In this document: piece by piece, positions 22,331 through 31,313 of the stretch
Layout: each line of letters opens with the position of its first letter
Position numbering within the stretch: the stretch's first letter is position 1
Assembly (NCBI GenBank): GCA_910586295.1
Contig: CAJUGE010000062.1
Coordinates: 1 to 39,636 of the forward strand
Length of the DNA stretch: 39,636 nucleotides
Source: an uncultured Bacilli bacterium
GTDB lineage: Bacteria > Bacillota_I > Bacilli_A > RF39 > UBA660
Direction: 5' to 3'
Translations under genes and position numbers: made by a program
Notes under the pieces: model-generated
What the model was told of the DNA's origin: nothing
The model's database searches: none
The model's input: the letters and a program-made list of their open reading frames with translations, nothing else

Positions 22331-22624
22331 TTACATAAATAATACAGTGCTAACTAGAATTACAATCATAATAATAAGAATTATAAGTAAAAGAAAGTGT
22401 TTTGTTTTTTTCTTTATACTTGAAGTATTGGTATTAATTTTAGTTTTCTCTTTTAAATTTTGTGCTATATTTCTACCATAATTGTTATCGATATTATATA
22501 TGGTTTTTTGATTAGCTTTGTTTTCTTCTATAAATCTGTTATTTAATGAATTAATTTGAAGTCCACATGATTTACATATTTTATCTCCTATTTTTATAGG
22601 ATACCCACATCTTTTACAATTCAT
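22331..22624 (-). CDS. Zinc-ribbon protein with C-terminal membrane anchor
   Basis: A 97-residue protein. Cys 3, 6, 17 and 20 in MNCKRCG..KICKSCG form a zinc ribbon. A polar, Asn-rich linker (about 24-72) follows, and residues 75-96 (HFLLLIILIIMIVILVSTVLF) are a membrane helix, so the ribbon faces the cytoplasm. GAAGGAAAT lies upstream. It is one of five zinc-ribbon proteins in the window. It sits 57 bases after the prepilin-like gene in the same direction. Function unknown. Confidence 0.65.
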   Translation of the reverse strand: MNCKRCGYPIKIGDKICKSCGLQINSLNNRFIEENKANQKTIYNIDNNYGRNIAQNLKEKTKINTNTSSIKKKTKHFLLLIILIIMIVILVSTVLFM

Positions 22625-22681
22625 TTTTATTTCCTTCTCTCATAATAAAATCAAGTGTTTTTTGATTAATTTATTTAGTTT

Positions 22682-23056
22682 TTATTGTAAATCAAATTCG
22701 TGCACTATAACACCATTTTCGTCTAGGTGAGACATAACACATAAATTGCCTGGTATTCTTTCATTTGTGGTTGGATTTATTAGGTCTGTTTTTAATAAAC
22801 CTTCATTTTGTAAAACGTAGACTCTAGTACATCTTGATTCTACTTCTCCGTTAAGAAGTGCATTTCTATGTACTTCGTTATTGCTATAATAAACATCTGT
22901 AGCTAGTCTAATTTGTCTTAATACTTCTTCTAATCTTTTTTCTCTAACGCTTTCTGATATTTCATCTATTCCTAGAATTGAACCACCAGTTATTACTACT
23001 AATAATACTATTACTACTAAGAGTTCAACTAATGTAAATCCTTTTTTATTCTTCAT
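22682..23056 (-). CDS. Type IV prepilin-like protein
   Basis: A 124-residue protein beginning MKNKKGFTLVELLVVIVLLV, the class III signal cut by prepilin peptidase between Gly and Phe, with Glu at +5 of the mature protein and a long hydrophobic helix used in pilus assembly. The helix continues into a charged coil (SESVREKRLEEVLRQIRLA) and a small globular head with two cysteines (SRCTRVY and GNLCVMS) that could be disulfide-bonded. It resembles ComGC-like or pseudopilins. No assembly ATPase or peptidase gene is in the window, so its machinery must be elsewhere. Confidence 0.85.
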   Translation of the reverse strand: MKNKKGFTLVELLVVIVLLVVITGGSILGIDEISESVREKRLEEVLRQIRLATDVYYSNNEVHRNALLNGEVESRCTRVYVLQNEGLLKTDLINPTTNERIPGNLCVMSHLDENGVIVHEFDLQ

Positions 23057-23094
23057 TTCGACTTCACCTATTATTATAATATCATAATTTTATT

Positions 23095-23135
23095 AAAGAA
23101 AAAAGAGACAATATTAGTTTGAACTTTATGTCTCT
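23095..23135 (-). terminator. Terminator of the first AAA/PD-(D/E)XK gene
   Basis: AGAGACA (23104-23110) pairs with TGTCTCT (23129-23135) across an 18-base loop. On the minus strand TTTTTTCTTT follows the stem. It lies about 100 bases after the gene stop. Confidence 0.6.
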
Positions 23136-23236
23136 AGTTTCTCCGTTTATATTATTAATTTTATATCATTCCATTTATAATTCTTAGTTTGTAATTTTCT
23201 TTGTTTCTAAATATTATCTTATTTATCGTTTTATCA

Positions 23237-24886
23237 CTATCTTACTATTGCTTTCTTTCCGTGGAATACTATAACTATCTCTTTTATGTTTGTTACTTTA
23301 TCAAGTATTAATTCTTTATAGTATTCTTTCTCTTTCATTTGGGTTATGCCTTCCCTTGCTTTATTTTCCATGTTCTCTTCACTATCACTTATTTTTACTT
23401 CTATTACTATACCTACGCTTTTGTCTTTTCTTTCTATTAACAAGTCACATCTTTCTGAACCTGTTTCTCTGTTTGACTTTGTAATATAGTTTTTGTTTAG
23501 TGCCCAGGAAAATAGTCCATATAAGTATCCATGATAGTAACTTTCTAGTGTGTCATGATAACTCATTCCCATTATTGTACTATTTATGAACTTTTCTATT
23601 TTTTCTTTTTCTCCATTTATCATGTTGTTTTTTAATTCTCTAAAGGTATCTTCTGTTTCTATGTCTTTGTTAAAGGCTATTGTTTGTATTATGTTTATTA
23701 ATTCGTTTCTTACTTCGTCATTTGGAACTTTAAAATAATTAGTTATTACATCATCTTCGTCTATTTCTTGTTTTGAGAATGTTAAGTAACCACTAAATAA
23801 TAGTAAGTTTAGTATACTGTTAAAGTCATTGTACATTTCTATATTTTCGTAGTTTAAACCTTCTCTATATGTGAATGCAATTGAATTACTTTGTAGCAGA
23901 GTTTCTAATTTTATCTTTTCATCTTCTTTTAAGTTTATTAGTAAGTCTTTTAATAGTTTATTACTTCCTGTGTTTATCCAGTATGGTTTTAGTACTCCAC
24001 TTTCTGCATAGTTTAGTATACTCCAAGGGTTATATATCTTCGTACTATCTATGTTATAACCATCATACATTTCACTTACTTTGTCTGTTAGTTCTAGACC
24101 GTAGTATTCTAATAATTCTTTTGTTTCATTTTTTGTGAAGCCAAAATATTCTCCATATCCTTTGCTCATTACATCATATATTTTAGGATTATTGAATGTA
24201 CTAAATAGACTTTCTTTTGCTACTCTAAGTACTCCTGTTAGTACTCCCATTTTTAATGAGTCATTTCCTTTTAGACTGCTAGATAGTATTGGTCTAAATA
24301 GTTCCATTACTTCTTCATAATATCCATTTGCATGGCCTTCATTAATTGGGGTGTCATATTCGTCTATCAATACTACGACTTTTTCTTTGTAGTAGTTCTC
24401 TAACATTTTTGTTAGAAAGGTTATTGAATTTTGTAGTTCTTCGATACTTGCTTCTCTATTTTTAATAGAATCATAAATTTTTAAATTATCTAAATCTTCT
24501 ATACTTTCTCTTATATATAATTTTGATTTATATGCATCACTTATAATAATTTTCAACTTATTATAAATGGTTTCATATGAACTTCCTTTTAATTCTTTAA
24601 AGTCTAGTCTTATTACTGGATATTTTCCAAAATAACTAAAGTATTCACTTTCACTTATGTATAAATCATTAAATAAGTTTTTGTTACTTTCTTTGGTTTC
24701 TATGTTAAAAAAGCAATCTAGTGTTGATAATAATAGGCTTTTTCCAAAACGTCTTGGGCGTGTATATAAAGTTACTTCTGCATTTGTTTTCATTAAATCT
24801 TCTATAACCATCGTCTTATCTACATAGTAGCAATTTTCTTCTATTATCTTTTTAAAGTCTGTCTTACTTATTGGTATCGATTTCAT
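23237..24886 (-). CDS. AAA-ATPase-like / PD-(D/E)XK protein, paralogue 1
   Basis: A 549-residue member of the large AAA-ATPase_like + PDDEXK_9 family. P-loop-like TRPRRFGKSLLLSTL is at about 44-58, Walker B VVVLIDEYDTPINEGHANG at about 165-183, and LTGVLRVAKESLFSTFNNP follows. The C-terminal nuclease-like domain ends with RCDLLIERKDKSVGIVIEVKISD, the D-x(n)-E-x-K pattern. The ATG at 24886 is chosen over an upstream GTG because GAAGGTG precedes it and its paralogue starts at the same MKSIPIS. It follows its paralogue by 17 bases. The family is common and multicopy in gut bacteria, with no proven role; defence or mobility is suspected. Confidence 0.88.
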   Translation of the reverse strand: MKSIPISKTDFKKIIEENCYYVDKTMVIEDLMKTNAEVTLYTRPRRFGKSLLLSTLDCFFNIETKESNKNLFNDLYISESEYFSYFGKYPVIRLDFKELKGSSYETIYNKLKIIISDAYKSKLYIRESIEDLDNLKIYDSIKNREASIEELQNSITFLTKMLENYYKEKVVVLIDEYDTPINEGHANGYYEEVMELFRPILSSSLKGNDSLKMGVLTGVLRVAKESLFSTFNNPKIYDVMSKGYGEYFGFTKNETKELLEYYGLELTDKVSEMYDGYNIDSTKIYNPWSILNYAESGVLKPYWINTGSNKLLKDLLINLKEDEKIKLETLLQSNSIAFTYREGLNYENIEMYNDFNSILNLLLFSGYLTFSKQEIDEDDVITNYFKVPNDEVRNELINIIQTIAFNKDIETEDTFRELKNNMINGEKEKIEKFINSTIMGMSYHDTLESYYHGYLYGLFSWALNKNYITKSNRETGSERCDLLIERKDKSVGIVIEVKISDSEENMENKAREGITQMKEKEYYKELILDKVTNIKEIVIVFHGKKAIVR

Positions 24887-24903
24887 TTGTAACACCTTCC
24901 TTT

Positions 24904-26553
24904 TTATCTTACTATTGCTTTCTTTCCGTGGAATACTATAACTATCTCTTTTATGTTTGTTACTTTATCAAGTATTAATTCTTTATAGTATTCTTTCTCT
25001 TTCATTTGTGTTATGCCTTCTTGGGCTTTATTTTCCATATTATCTTCATCAGATACTTTTAATTCTATTATTATTCCTAGGGTTCTGTCCGTTTTCTCTA
25101 TCATTAAGTCAAATCTTCCTAGTCCTGCTTCTCTGTTTGATTTTACTATATAATTTTTATTTAGAAATCCTCCAAATAATCCTATCATATATATGTGATA
25201 AAATGCTTCTACTTCATCATAATAACTTGTTGTGTTTAATGACATATTTATGAATTTTTCCATGTATTCTTTATTTTCGTTTACTATTGATTTTAAGAAT
25301 TCTTCATATTCTGGGGTTCTCATTATATCTGTTTTAAAGGATATATCTTGTACTATGCTTAATATTTCTTTCTTTACTTCGTTATTTGGGATTTTAAAGA
25401 AGTCTATGTTTTCTTCACTTATTTCACTTATTATACTTTTATCATATGTTAAGTATCCACTAAATAATAGTAAGTTTAGTATACTATTAAAGTCATTATA
25501 TGTATCTATATTTTCGTAGTTTAAGCCTTCTCTATATGTGAATGTTATGCTTTCGTTTTTAAGAAGTGTTTCTAGTTTTATCATTTCATCTTCGTTAAGG
25601 TTTATTAGTAAGTCTTTTAATAGTTTATTACTTCCTGTGTTTATCCAGTATGGTTTTAGTACTCCACTTTCTGCATAGTTTAGTATACTCCAAGGGTTAT
25701 ATATCTTCGTACTATCTATGTTATAGCCATCATACATTTCACTTACTTTATCTGTTAGTTCTAGACCATAGTATTCTAATAATTCTTTTGTCTCATTTTT
25801 TGTGAAGCCAAAGTATTCTCCATATCCTTTACTCATTACATCATATATTTTAGGATTATTGAATGTGCTAAATAGACTTTCTTTTGCTACTCTAAGTACT
25901 CCTGTTAGTACTCCCATTTTTAATGAGTCATTTCCTTTTAGACTACTAGATAGTATTGGTCTAAATAGTTCCATTACTTCTTCATAATATCCATTTGCAT
26001 GTCCTTCATTAATTGGAGTGTCATATTCGTCTATCAATACTACTACTTTTTCTTTGTAGTAGTTCTCTAGCATTTTCGTTAGAAAGGTTATTGAATTTTG
26101 CAGTTCTTCAATGGAACATTCTCCACTTTCTATTAAATTATAGTTTTTTAAATCATTGGCATTTGCTATAGATTTCTTTATGTATGACTTTTCACGATAA
26201 ACAGTACTTATAATAATTTTCAACTTATTATAAATGGTTTCATATGAACTTCCTTTTAATTCTTTGAAATCTAGTCTTATTAGTGGGTATTTTCCAAAAT
26301 AACCAAAGTATTCACTTTTACTTATATATAAGCCATCAAATAAGTTTTTGTTACTTTCTTTGGTTTCTATGTTAAAAAAGCAATCTAGTGTTGATAATAA
26401 TAGGCTTTTTCCAAAACGTCTTGGGCGTGTGTATAGTGTTACACTAGCACCTGTTTTTATCAAATCTTCTATAACCATCGTCTTATCTACATAATAATAA
26501 TTTCCTTCTATTACTTTTTTAAAATTATCTACACTTATTGGTATCGATTTCAT
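24904..26553 (-). CDS. AAA-ATPase-like / PD-(D/E)XK protein, paralogue 2
   Basis: A 549-residue paralogue of the gene just downstream. Residues about 155-325, covering Walker B and the middle domain, are identical, as are the final 33 residues (MKEKEYYKELI to the stop). Two patches differ strongly: about 112-150 and most of the nuclease-like region about 375-510, where GRFDLMIEKTDRTLGIIIELKVSD replaces the matching segment while keeping D-x(n)-E-x-K. This pattern points to repeated recombination between copies. ATG 26553 follows GAAGGTG. Confidence 0.88.
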   Translation of the reverse strand: MKSIPISVDNFKKVIEGNYYYVDKTMVIEDLIKTGASVTLYTRPRRFGKSLLLSTLDCFFNIETKESNKNLFDGLYISKSEYFGYFGKYPLIRLDFKELKGSSYETIYNKLKIIISTVYREKSYIKKSIANANDLKNYNLIESGECSIEELQNSITFLTKMLENYYKEKVVVLIDEYDTPINEGHANGYYEEVMELFRPILSSSLKGNDSLKMGVLTGVLRVAKESLFSTFNNPKIYDVMSKGYGEYFGFTKNETKELLEYYGLELTDKVSEMYDGYNIDSTKIYNPWSILNYAESGVLKPYWINTGSNKLLKDLLINLNEDEMIKLETLLKNESITFTYREGLNYENIDTYNDFNSILNLLLFSGYLTYDKSIISEISEENIDFFKIPNNEVKKEILSIVQDISFKTDIMRTPEYEEFLKSIVNENKEYMEKFINMSLNTTSYYDEVEAFYHIYMIGLFGGFLNKNYIVKSNREAGLGRFDLMIEKTDRTLGIIIELKVSDEDNMENKAQEGITQMKEKEYYKELILDKVTNIKEIVIVFHGKKAIVR

Positions 26554-26603
26554 TTATAACACCTTCCTTGTTACTTTTATTATACTTCATGACTTTGTTT
26601 TAG

Positions 26604-26629
26604 TAAAGAAAAAGAGACTATTTAGCCTC
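26604..26629 (-). terminator. spoVS terminator
   Basis: GAGGCT and AGTCTC (minus strand, 26624-26629 and 26614-26619) form a 6-bp stem with one G-U pair and loop AAAT, followed by TTTTTC. The stop codon lies in the loop and stem. Confidence 0.65.
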
Positions 26630-26881
26630 GATTATTAGTTTAATAGCTGTTCTTTCTTCACCTTCAATTGTGATGTCACTGAAGGCAGGTATGCAAACTA
26701 GGTTCTTTCCAGTAGGAGCTACATATCCACGTGCGATTGCGACTGATTTTATTGCTTGATTTAATGCTCCTGCACCTATTGCTTGCATTTCTACCGAATC
26801 ACTTGATTCACGAAATAAATTTGCTATTGCACCTGCAACTTTTTGTGGTGCACTTTTACTTGATACTTTTATTATATCCAT
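26618..26881 (-). CDS. spoVS: Stage V sporulation protein S
   Basis: An 87-residue Alba-like nucleic-acid-binding protein, nearly invariant among Firmicutes. MDIIKVSSKSAPQKVAGAI, then VEMQAIGAGALNQAIKSVAIARGY and DITIEGEERTAIKLIIEAK are characteristic. In Bacillus it is needed for late sporulation. The ATG at 26881 follows GAGGAGGG; 25 extra codons upstream are not part of the protein. Presence of SpoVS does not by itself prove sporulation, since the family also occurs in non-sporulating bacteria. Confidence 0.95.
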   Translation of the reverse strand: MDIIKVSSKSAPQKVAGAIANLFRESSDSVEMQAIGAGALNQAIKSVAIARGYVAPTGKNLVCIPAFSDITIEGEERTAIKLIIEAK

Positions 26882-26976
26882 TTTTAAAACCCTCCTCAGT
26901 TTAATTATACTCTTTAAGGGTGTCTTTATTACAATGATTTTAGTAATTTTAAACATTCTATGTTTCTATTTATTTT

Positions 26977-29023
26977 TTATTCAATTTTACCTTTTAAAGC
27001 AAGAAGTTCACTTAATATTAGAAGTTCTATTTGTAGATTTTTATCTTCTAGAATTATTCTTTCTTGTACTTTTATTTCATTTTCATCTTGTTTTAAAGAT
27101 TTTACAAGCATATCTGGCTCGTTTAAGTAGTTAAGACATTCGTCTTCTTCTGTTTCAATTTTAGATTTCCATCATTAATTAAGCTATTTATTTAAATTAT
27201 AGTTTCTAAAAGAATATTATCTTTTGCTTCAACATTGCTGTTTTGTTCTAAAACGTTTAGGCATTTATCTATTTACTCTTTTACTTTATTCAATGATGGT
27301 ACTGTTTTGATTGTTATAATTTTAGCCATAAAAGGTAATAATTCTCTTCTTAAGTCTAGCTCGATTGTATCTAATTTTATTGTCTTATCGCCTAATAATA
27401 TGTTAAAGTATTTTTGTATTATATTTGAAAGTTCTTTTAGAGACCATTCTTTATCATTTTTGCTAAATTCATTTATTATATTTAATAATGCCTTGATGTC
27501 TTTGCCTAATTCTGTTTGATTTTTTCCTTTTAACGTTTCTTCTATTTCTTTTCTTCTTGATACTTCTAAGTAAAGATTAGATATTTCAGTCTCAAATTTT
27601 GTGTCTATGTCTTCTAAAACAAGTAATGGGGTATTATCAATGGATGACGGTGATATGTTTGAAATTTTTGTTTTGTATTAGATAGTATTATTTCAAGAAT
27701 TCCTAAATATCTTTTTTCAGAAGTGAAGGAGTTAAATATTATAAATTTTATTTTGTCTTCCACACTAATGATTTCATTTGGAACTGTAGGTTTAATATCA
27801 TTTTTTAACCATGTTTCATAATCATCTATTTTCATTAATAAGTCATTATATTTGTTTTGATATGTGCTTCTATATAGGCTTTCTAGTTTTATTATAAAGC
27901 CTTCTCTTATCATTGAAGGAGAGACTGGTGTTAATTCAAGTGTTTCATCTAAATTAAAGTTATTTTTTGTATCTTCTAATTTTTGTCTGTATTCTCTGGT
28001 TAAAATATATATTTTATTTTCAATATCTTCTTTTTGGTTTTCGCTCCAAGATTTTGTGATATGTCTTATTTTGTTTAATAGTTCAAGTGCTTCTTCGTCT
28101 TTTACTTCTTCTATTTTTTGTTCTTCTTGCTTTGATTCAGGTAACATTAAAACATTTTCTTCTAATGGTTGTAACTTTTTTACCATATAATCTTTTTAAT
28201 GAAGCTAATTCAAACAGATTTAATGGTTCACCTACTATTTTAATTTTCTGTAACAAAATTATAGAATGTGTTCTTCGTAAATCTAAAAGTAAATTATATG
28301 CGTTTCCAGTATTGACTATAGTGATTTCTTGTAAGTTAACTTCAAAACAATTTACACCTATCTTTTCTAAACTATCATATATTGTTAAGAACTTTGTTGT
28401 GCTAAGCGGAATGCTTCTGCCGACACTATTCTAACGGTTTTAGGAATAGTTAAATTCGTTATAGTTTCTATAAAAGCTCGGCATCCTATTACTTCAACAG
28501 TAGGAGGTATATTAAAGCCTTTTAATCCACTTAGTCCCTCTATTTTTTTACCATCTTCTAATTCTGTGTAATTCTCATTTATAATATTACATTCTGGAAA
28601 CAATTCTTTTATTCTTAATTTTTCTTTCTCAGAGATTTTAGTTTCAGTTACTCTTATTTCTTTTAAGTTTTTCATCGCGGAGTAAAAGCTGTATTGTAAT
28701 TTTTCTAATACATATACTGCATTTCCATAGGAGTTTTTTATTTCTATATATTCAAATGTCTGGAAAAAAGCATTGATTCTTATTATCTCGATACTATCAT
28801 GTATTTTTACTACATTAACATTACATAGGTTACCTTTATAAAAAGCTTCTTCTTCTATACAAAGTAAACTTTTAGGTAAGACGATTCCTTCTAATTGCAC
28901 TTTACTTTCAAATTATTTACTTATTCTTTCTATACCTTCTGGCACTACCATAAATTGTGATGAACCAGTATAAGCAATCAATGTTTTTCCTTTTACTTTA
29001 AAATCACTTCCATATTTATTCAT
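26977..29023 (-). pseudogene. Broken leucine-rich-repeat (LRR_5/BspA-like) gene
   Basis: The region is one decayed gene read in several frames. It opens at the ATG at 29023 (GGGGGTAA upstream) with MNKYGSDFKVKGKTLIAYTG, meets an in-frame stop after ERISK, and resumes in the same frame with LEGIVLPKSLLCIEEEAFYKG, a classic LRR_5 repeat. Later repeats include GFNIPPTVEVIGCRAFIE and LTIPKTVRIVSAEAF. A frameshift near 28400 leads to TIYDSLEKIGVNCFEV, and another near 28190 to a 170-residue helical, Lys/Glu-rich region. A third break near 27640 and later stops end the reading at 26977. The intact gene would encode a surface or cytoplasmic LRR protein of about 670 residues. Confidence 0.8.
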
Positions 29024-29084
29024 AATTACCCCCATTAATTAGAAGTTATTGTACCACAAGAAATACATAAAGTTAGATAAAAAG

Positions 29085-29105
29085 AAGTCCAATTATTTTG
29101 AACTT
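29085..29105 (-). terminator. Terminator of the AT-hook membrane protein gene
   Basis: AAGTTCAA and TTGGACTT (minus strand, 29098-29105 and 29085-29092) form an 8-bp stem with one G-U pair around a 5-base loop, followed by CTTTTT. It overlaps the last codons and the stop. Confidence 0.65.
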
Positions 29106-30217
29106 ATCTTCTTAGGTCTTCCTGGTTTCTTAGTTGTTTCTTTCGCAACTTTTTTTGTAGTAGTTTTCTTATTTGTTACTTTTGAAGTAGGCTTTTTTGA
29201 AGAAGTTTCTTTCTTTTCCTTTGAAAGTGTTTTTGAAGCTTTTGTTTCTGTTTTTGAAGTAGTATTTTTAGTTACTTTTACTTCTTTTTTAACTTTAGGT
29301 TGTGCTTTTTTCTTTTCAACTATTTTTATTTCTGATTTTTTGCTTTCTTTCATAGCAGCTTCTTTTTTTGGACGACCTGCTTTTTTTGTTTCTGTTTTTT
29401 CTTTAGTTTGCATCGAATCTTTTACCGTTTTCGTATTTTTCTTTTCTTTCTTTGTTTCAACTGCTTTTTTCTCTTCTTTTTTGATTCCTACTTTTTTACT
29501 TTCTTTATTGTTTGTACTTTCAATAACTTTTGTTTCTTCTTTTTTGGACTTTCCAGTTACTTTCTTTTTTGGTGTTTCTTTTATTGTAGCAGTTACTACT
29601 ACTTCTTCTTTGATCTCTTCTAATTCTTTTGTTTCCTCATCTATTAATTTCGAAACTATTTTATTAAATGCACGGTCTGTTACAAATAATTCTATCGCGC
29701 TTTCTATAGTCATTAAAACACCAGTAGATATGAAATAATAACCCATCATCATAGTCTGTACAGTTGTTTCGTTAAATAAGTTTATAGTTGTAAGTATTCC
29801 AACAAATGCTAGTAAAAATGTCATAATGAATTTTACTGTCCAAACAAAATTATCTTGATTTTTTAACATAAGAACTTTGTATCCACGGTTCGCAACCATA
29901 AGTATAGTATAAACTGTCATAGCAGAACCTAGTATCATAGGTAGATTATCGTTTTGAAATACAAACATGTAAGTTGCAACAATTATATTTATTAGCGATA
30001 ATAATAATAGTTCATAATCTCCTTCTCTTCTTTTTATAAAGTATGCAATTATACTAAAGAAGGCAAATATGTAGAATAAAATAGATACATATAGAATTAT
30101 GTCTGTTAATCCAAAAGCCTTAAATATCATAATTATTATTCCCATTATTAGTACAATTACAGATAGTATTAAATTTGCAATTAAATGTAAATCAATACTT
30201 TTTAAATTCTTTTTCAC
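29093..30217 (-). CDS. DUF308-like membrane protein with AT-hook, lysine-rich tail
   Basis: A 374-residue protein in two halves. Residues 1-190 hold about six membrane helices in pairs (about 12-33, 40-60, 70-86, 92-107, 127-146 and 154-175), as in DUF308/HdeD proteins. Residues 195-374 are a disordered tail with Lys close to one residue in three and many Thr/Glu/Ser. It has two AT-hook-like motifs, KKAGRPKKEA (about 280-289) and, at the very end, KKPGRPKKISSK. AT-hooks bind the minor groove of AT-rich DNA, abundant in this genome, so the protein could tether the nucleoid to the membrane. That role is inference; the tail may also bind RNA or anionic polymers. Single gene with its own terminator. 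Confidence 0.8.
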   Translation of the reverse strand: MKKNLKSIDLHLIANLILSVIVLIMGIIIMIFKAFGLTDIILYVSILFYIFAFFSIIAYFIKRREGDYELLLLSLINIIVATYMFVFQNDNLPMILGSAMTVYTILMVANRGYKVLMLKNQDNFVWTVKFIMTFLLAFVGILTTINLFNETTVQTMMMGYYFISTGVLMTIESAIELFVTDRAFNKIVSKLIDEETKELEEIKEEVVVTATIKETPKKKVTGKSKKEETKVIESTNNKESKKVGIKKEEKKAVETKKEKKNTKTVKDSMQTKEKTETKKAGRPKKEAAMKESKKSEIKIVEKKKAQPKVKKEVKVTKNTTSKTETKASKTLSKEKKETSSKKPTSKVTNKKTTTKKVAKETTKKPGRPKKISSK

Positions 30218-30426
30218 TTTTAGCCACCTCTATCCTAAGATTAATTTTACAAAATTTTCTATAGCTTGTCAATTATAACTGTTCGCCTTTTGATTTTTTT
30301 CGACATTTTTTATAATCTTTAAGTTTAGGAGATTTTTCCTTTTTGATTTTATTAATTTTTAGGAATTATTTTCTTTGTACATTTATATAATTAATATGTA
30401 ATTTTGATGTAGTACATGTTATAATA

Positions 30427-31289
30427 GAGAACATTATTTTTAAAGAGTTAAGTAATAAGATTAAAAGAGATTTAGTTATTTTAAGTTTTAGTAATTTACA
30501 AATTGACAGAAATTTCAATTTTAATATACTTAAAGTGTTAATTGATAAAGCATGCAAAACTAATCCACACATTATTTGTTTTGTTGGAGACTTGGTAGAA
30601 GACGCTAATGTTTTTAATGATAGACATATAAAGGGAATAATTTTTGATTTTTTTAGAGCATTAACTTCAGTTGCACCTGTATATGTTGTAAGAGGTGATC
30701 ATGATTTATTAACTATGGAAGACAAAAAATGTAAAAGTTTAAACAATGATGCTTTTTTAAAAATCTTAATAATATTAGCAATCTACATGTGCTTTTTAAT
30801 GAATCAAAAGAAACTAGTTTTCCTAATGTTAGTGTCTCTGGCCAAGATATAGGAAGGAACACTTATCAATATTATTATTTCCATAAAGAATCTTTGGAAT
30901 CATATTTTTATTATGTTTCTCCTTATATAGTAAATATGGAAAGAAATTTAAGTATGGATGATTTTAATATTTTGTGTATTCACTCGCCTACCCACTCTTT
31001 TGATAGAGAGTTTTCTAATTTTTCTCTTGTTATTTCTGGACATATGCATAATGGTGGCTTGCCAAATTTTTTTAATTCAATCTTGCCTAGTAATTTTGGA
31101 ATAATTTACCCTAGTACAAATCTTAAGCTTTTTCCAAGGTACTCTAGAGGATTAGTAAAGCTGGACATAGAAGCACACGGTGTTATTTGTCCACCAATAA
31201 ATATGTCAGCCAAATTTTCTGGAAATTGTTTAGTCAAGAAATTTTATAAACCTGGAGTTAGTTATATAAATGTTAAAAGTCAAAAATAA
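30427..31289 (+). pseudogene. Frameshifted metallophosphoesterase
   Basis: Two frames together encode a YkuE-like metallophosphoesterase. Frame 1 has no start codon. The first metal motif (normally ISDxH) reads LSFSNLQI, so Asp and His are gone. GDLVED and VVRGDHD follow. At GCTTTTTTAAAAATC (about 30751-30765) the frame moves by -1 to FKNLNNISNLHVLFNESK, then LCIHSPTH and ISGHMHNGG supply the later metal ligands. The join falls exactly on T TTT TTA, a slippery heptamer, but the missing start and lost first motif argue for a decayed gene. Ends next to a bidirectional terminator. Confidence 0.75.
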
Positions 31290-31313
31290 AAGCGGATTAC
31301 TCCACTTTATTTT
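31283..31313. terminator. Terminator between convergent genes
   Basis: AAAATAAAAGCGGA (31283-31296) pairs with TCCACTTTATTTT (31301-31313) with one bulge and one G-U pair, with T or A runs on both sides. Confidence 0.7.

Noticed and set aside
29049..29738. Long plus-strand frame (Phe/Ser-rich) across the AT-hook gene
   Set aside because: It is the complement of the lysine-rich coding sequence and has no ribosome binding site or plausible protein composition.
30415..30570. Intact start of the metallophosphoesterase upstream of 30535
   Set aside because: The frame can be read back to about 30415 but has no ATG, GTG or TTG with a ribosome binding site, and a stop closes it; treated as a pseudogene.
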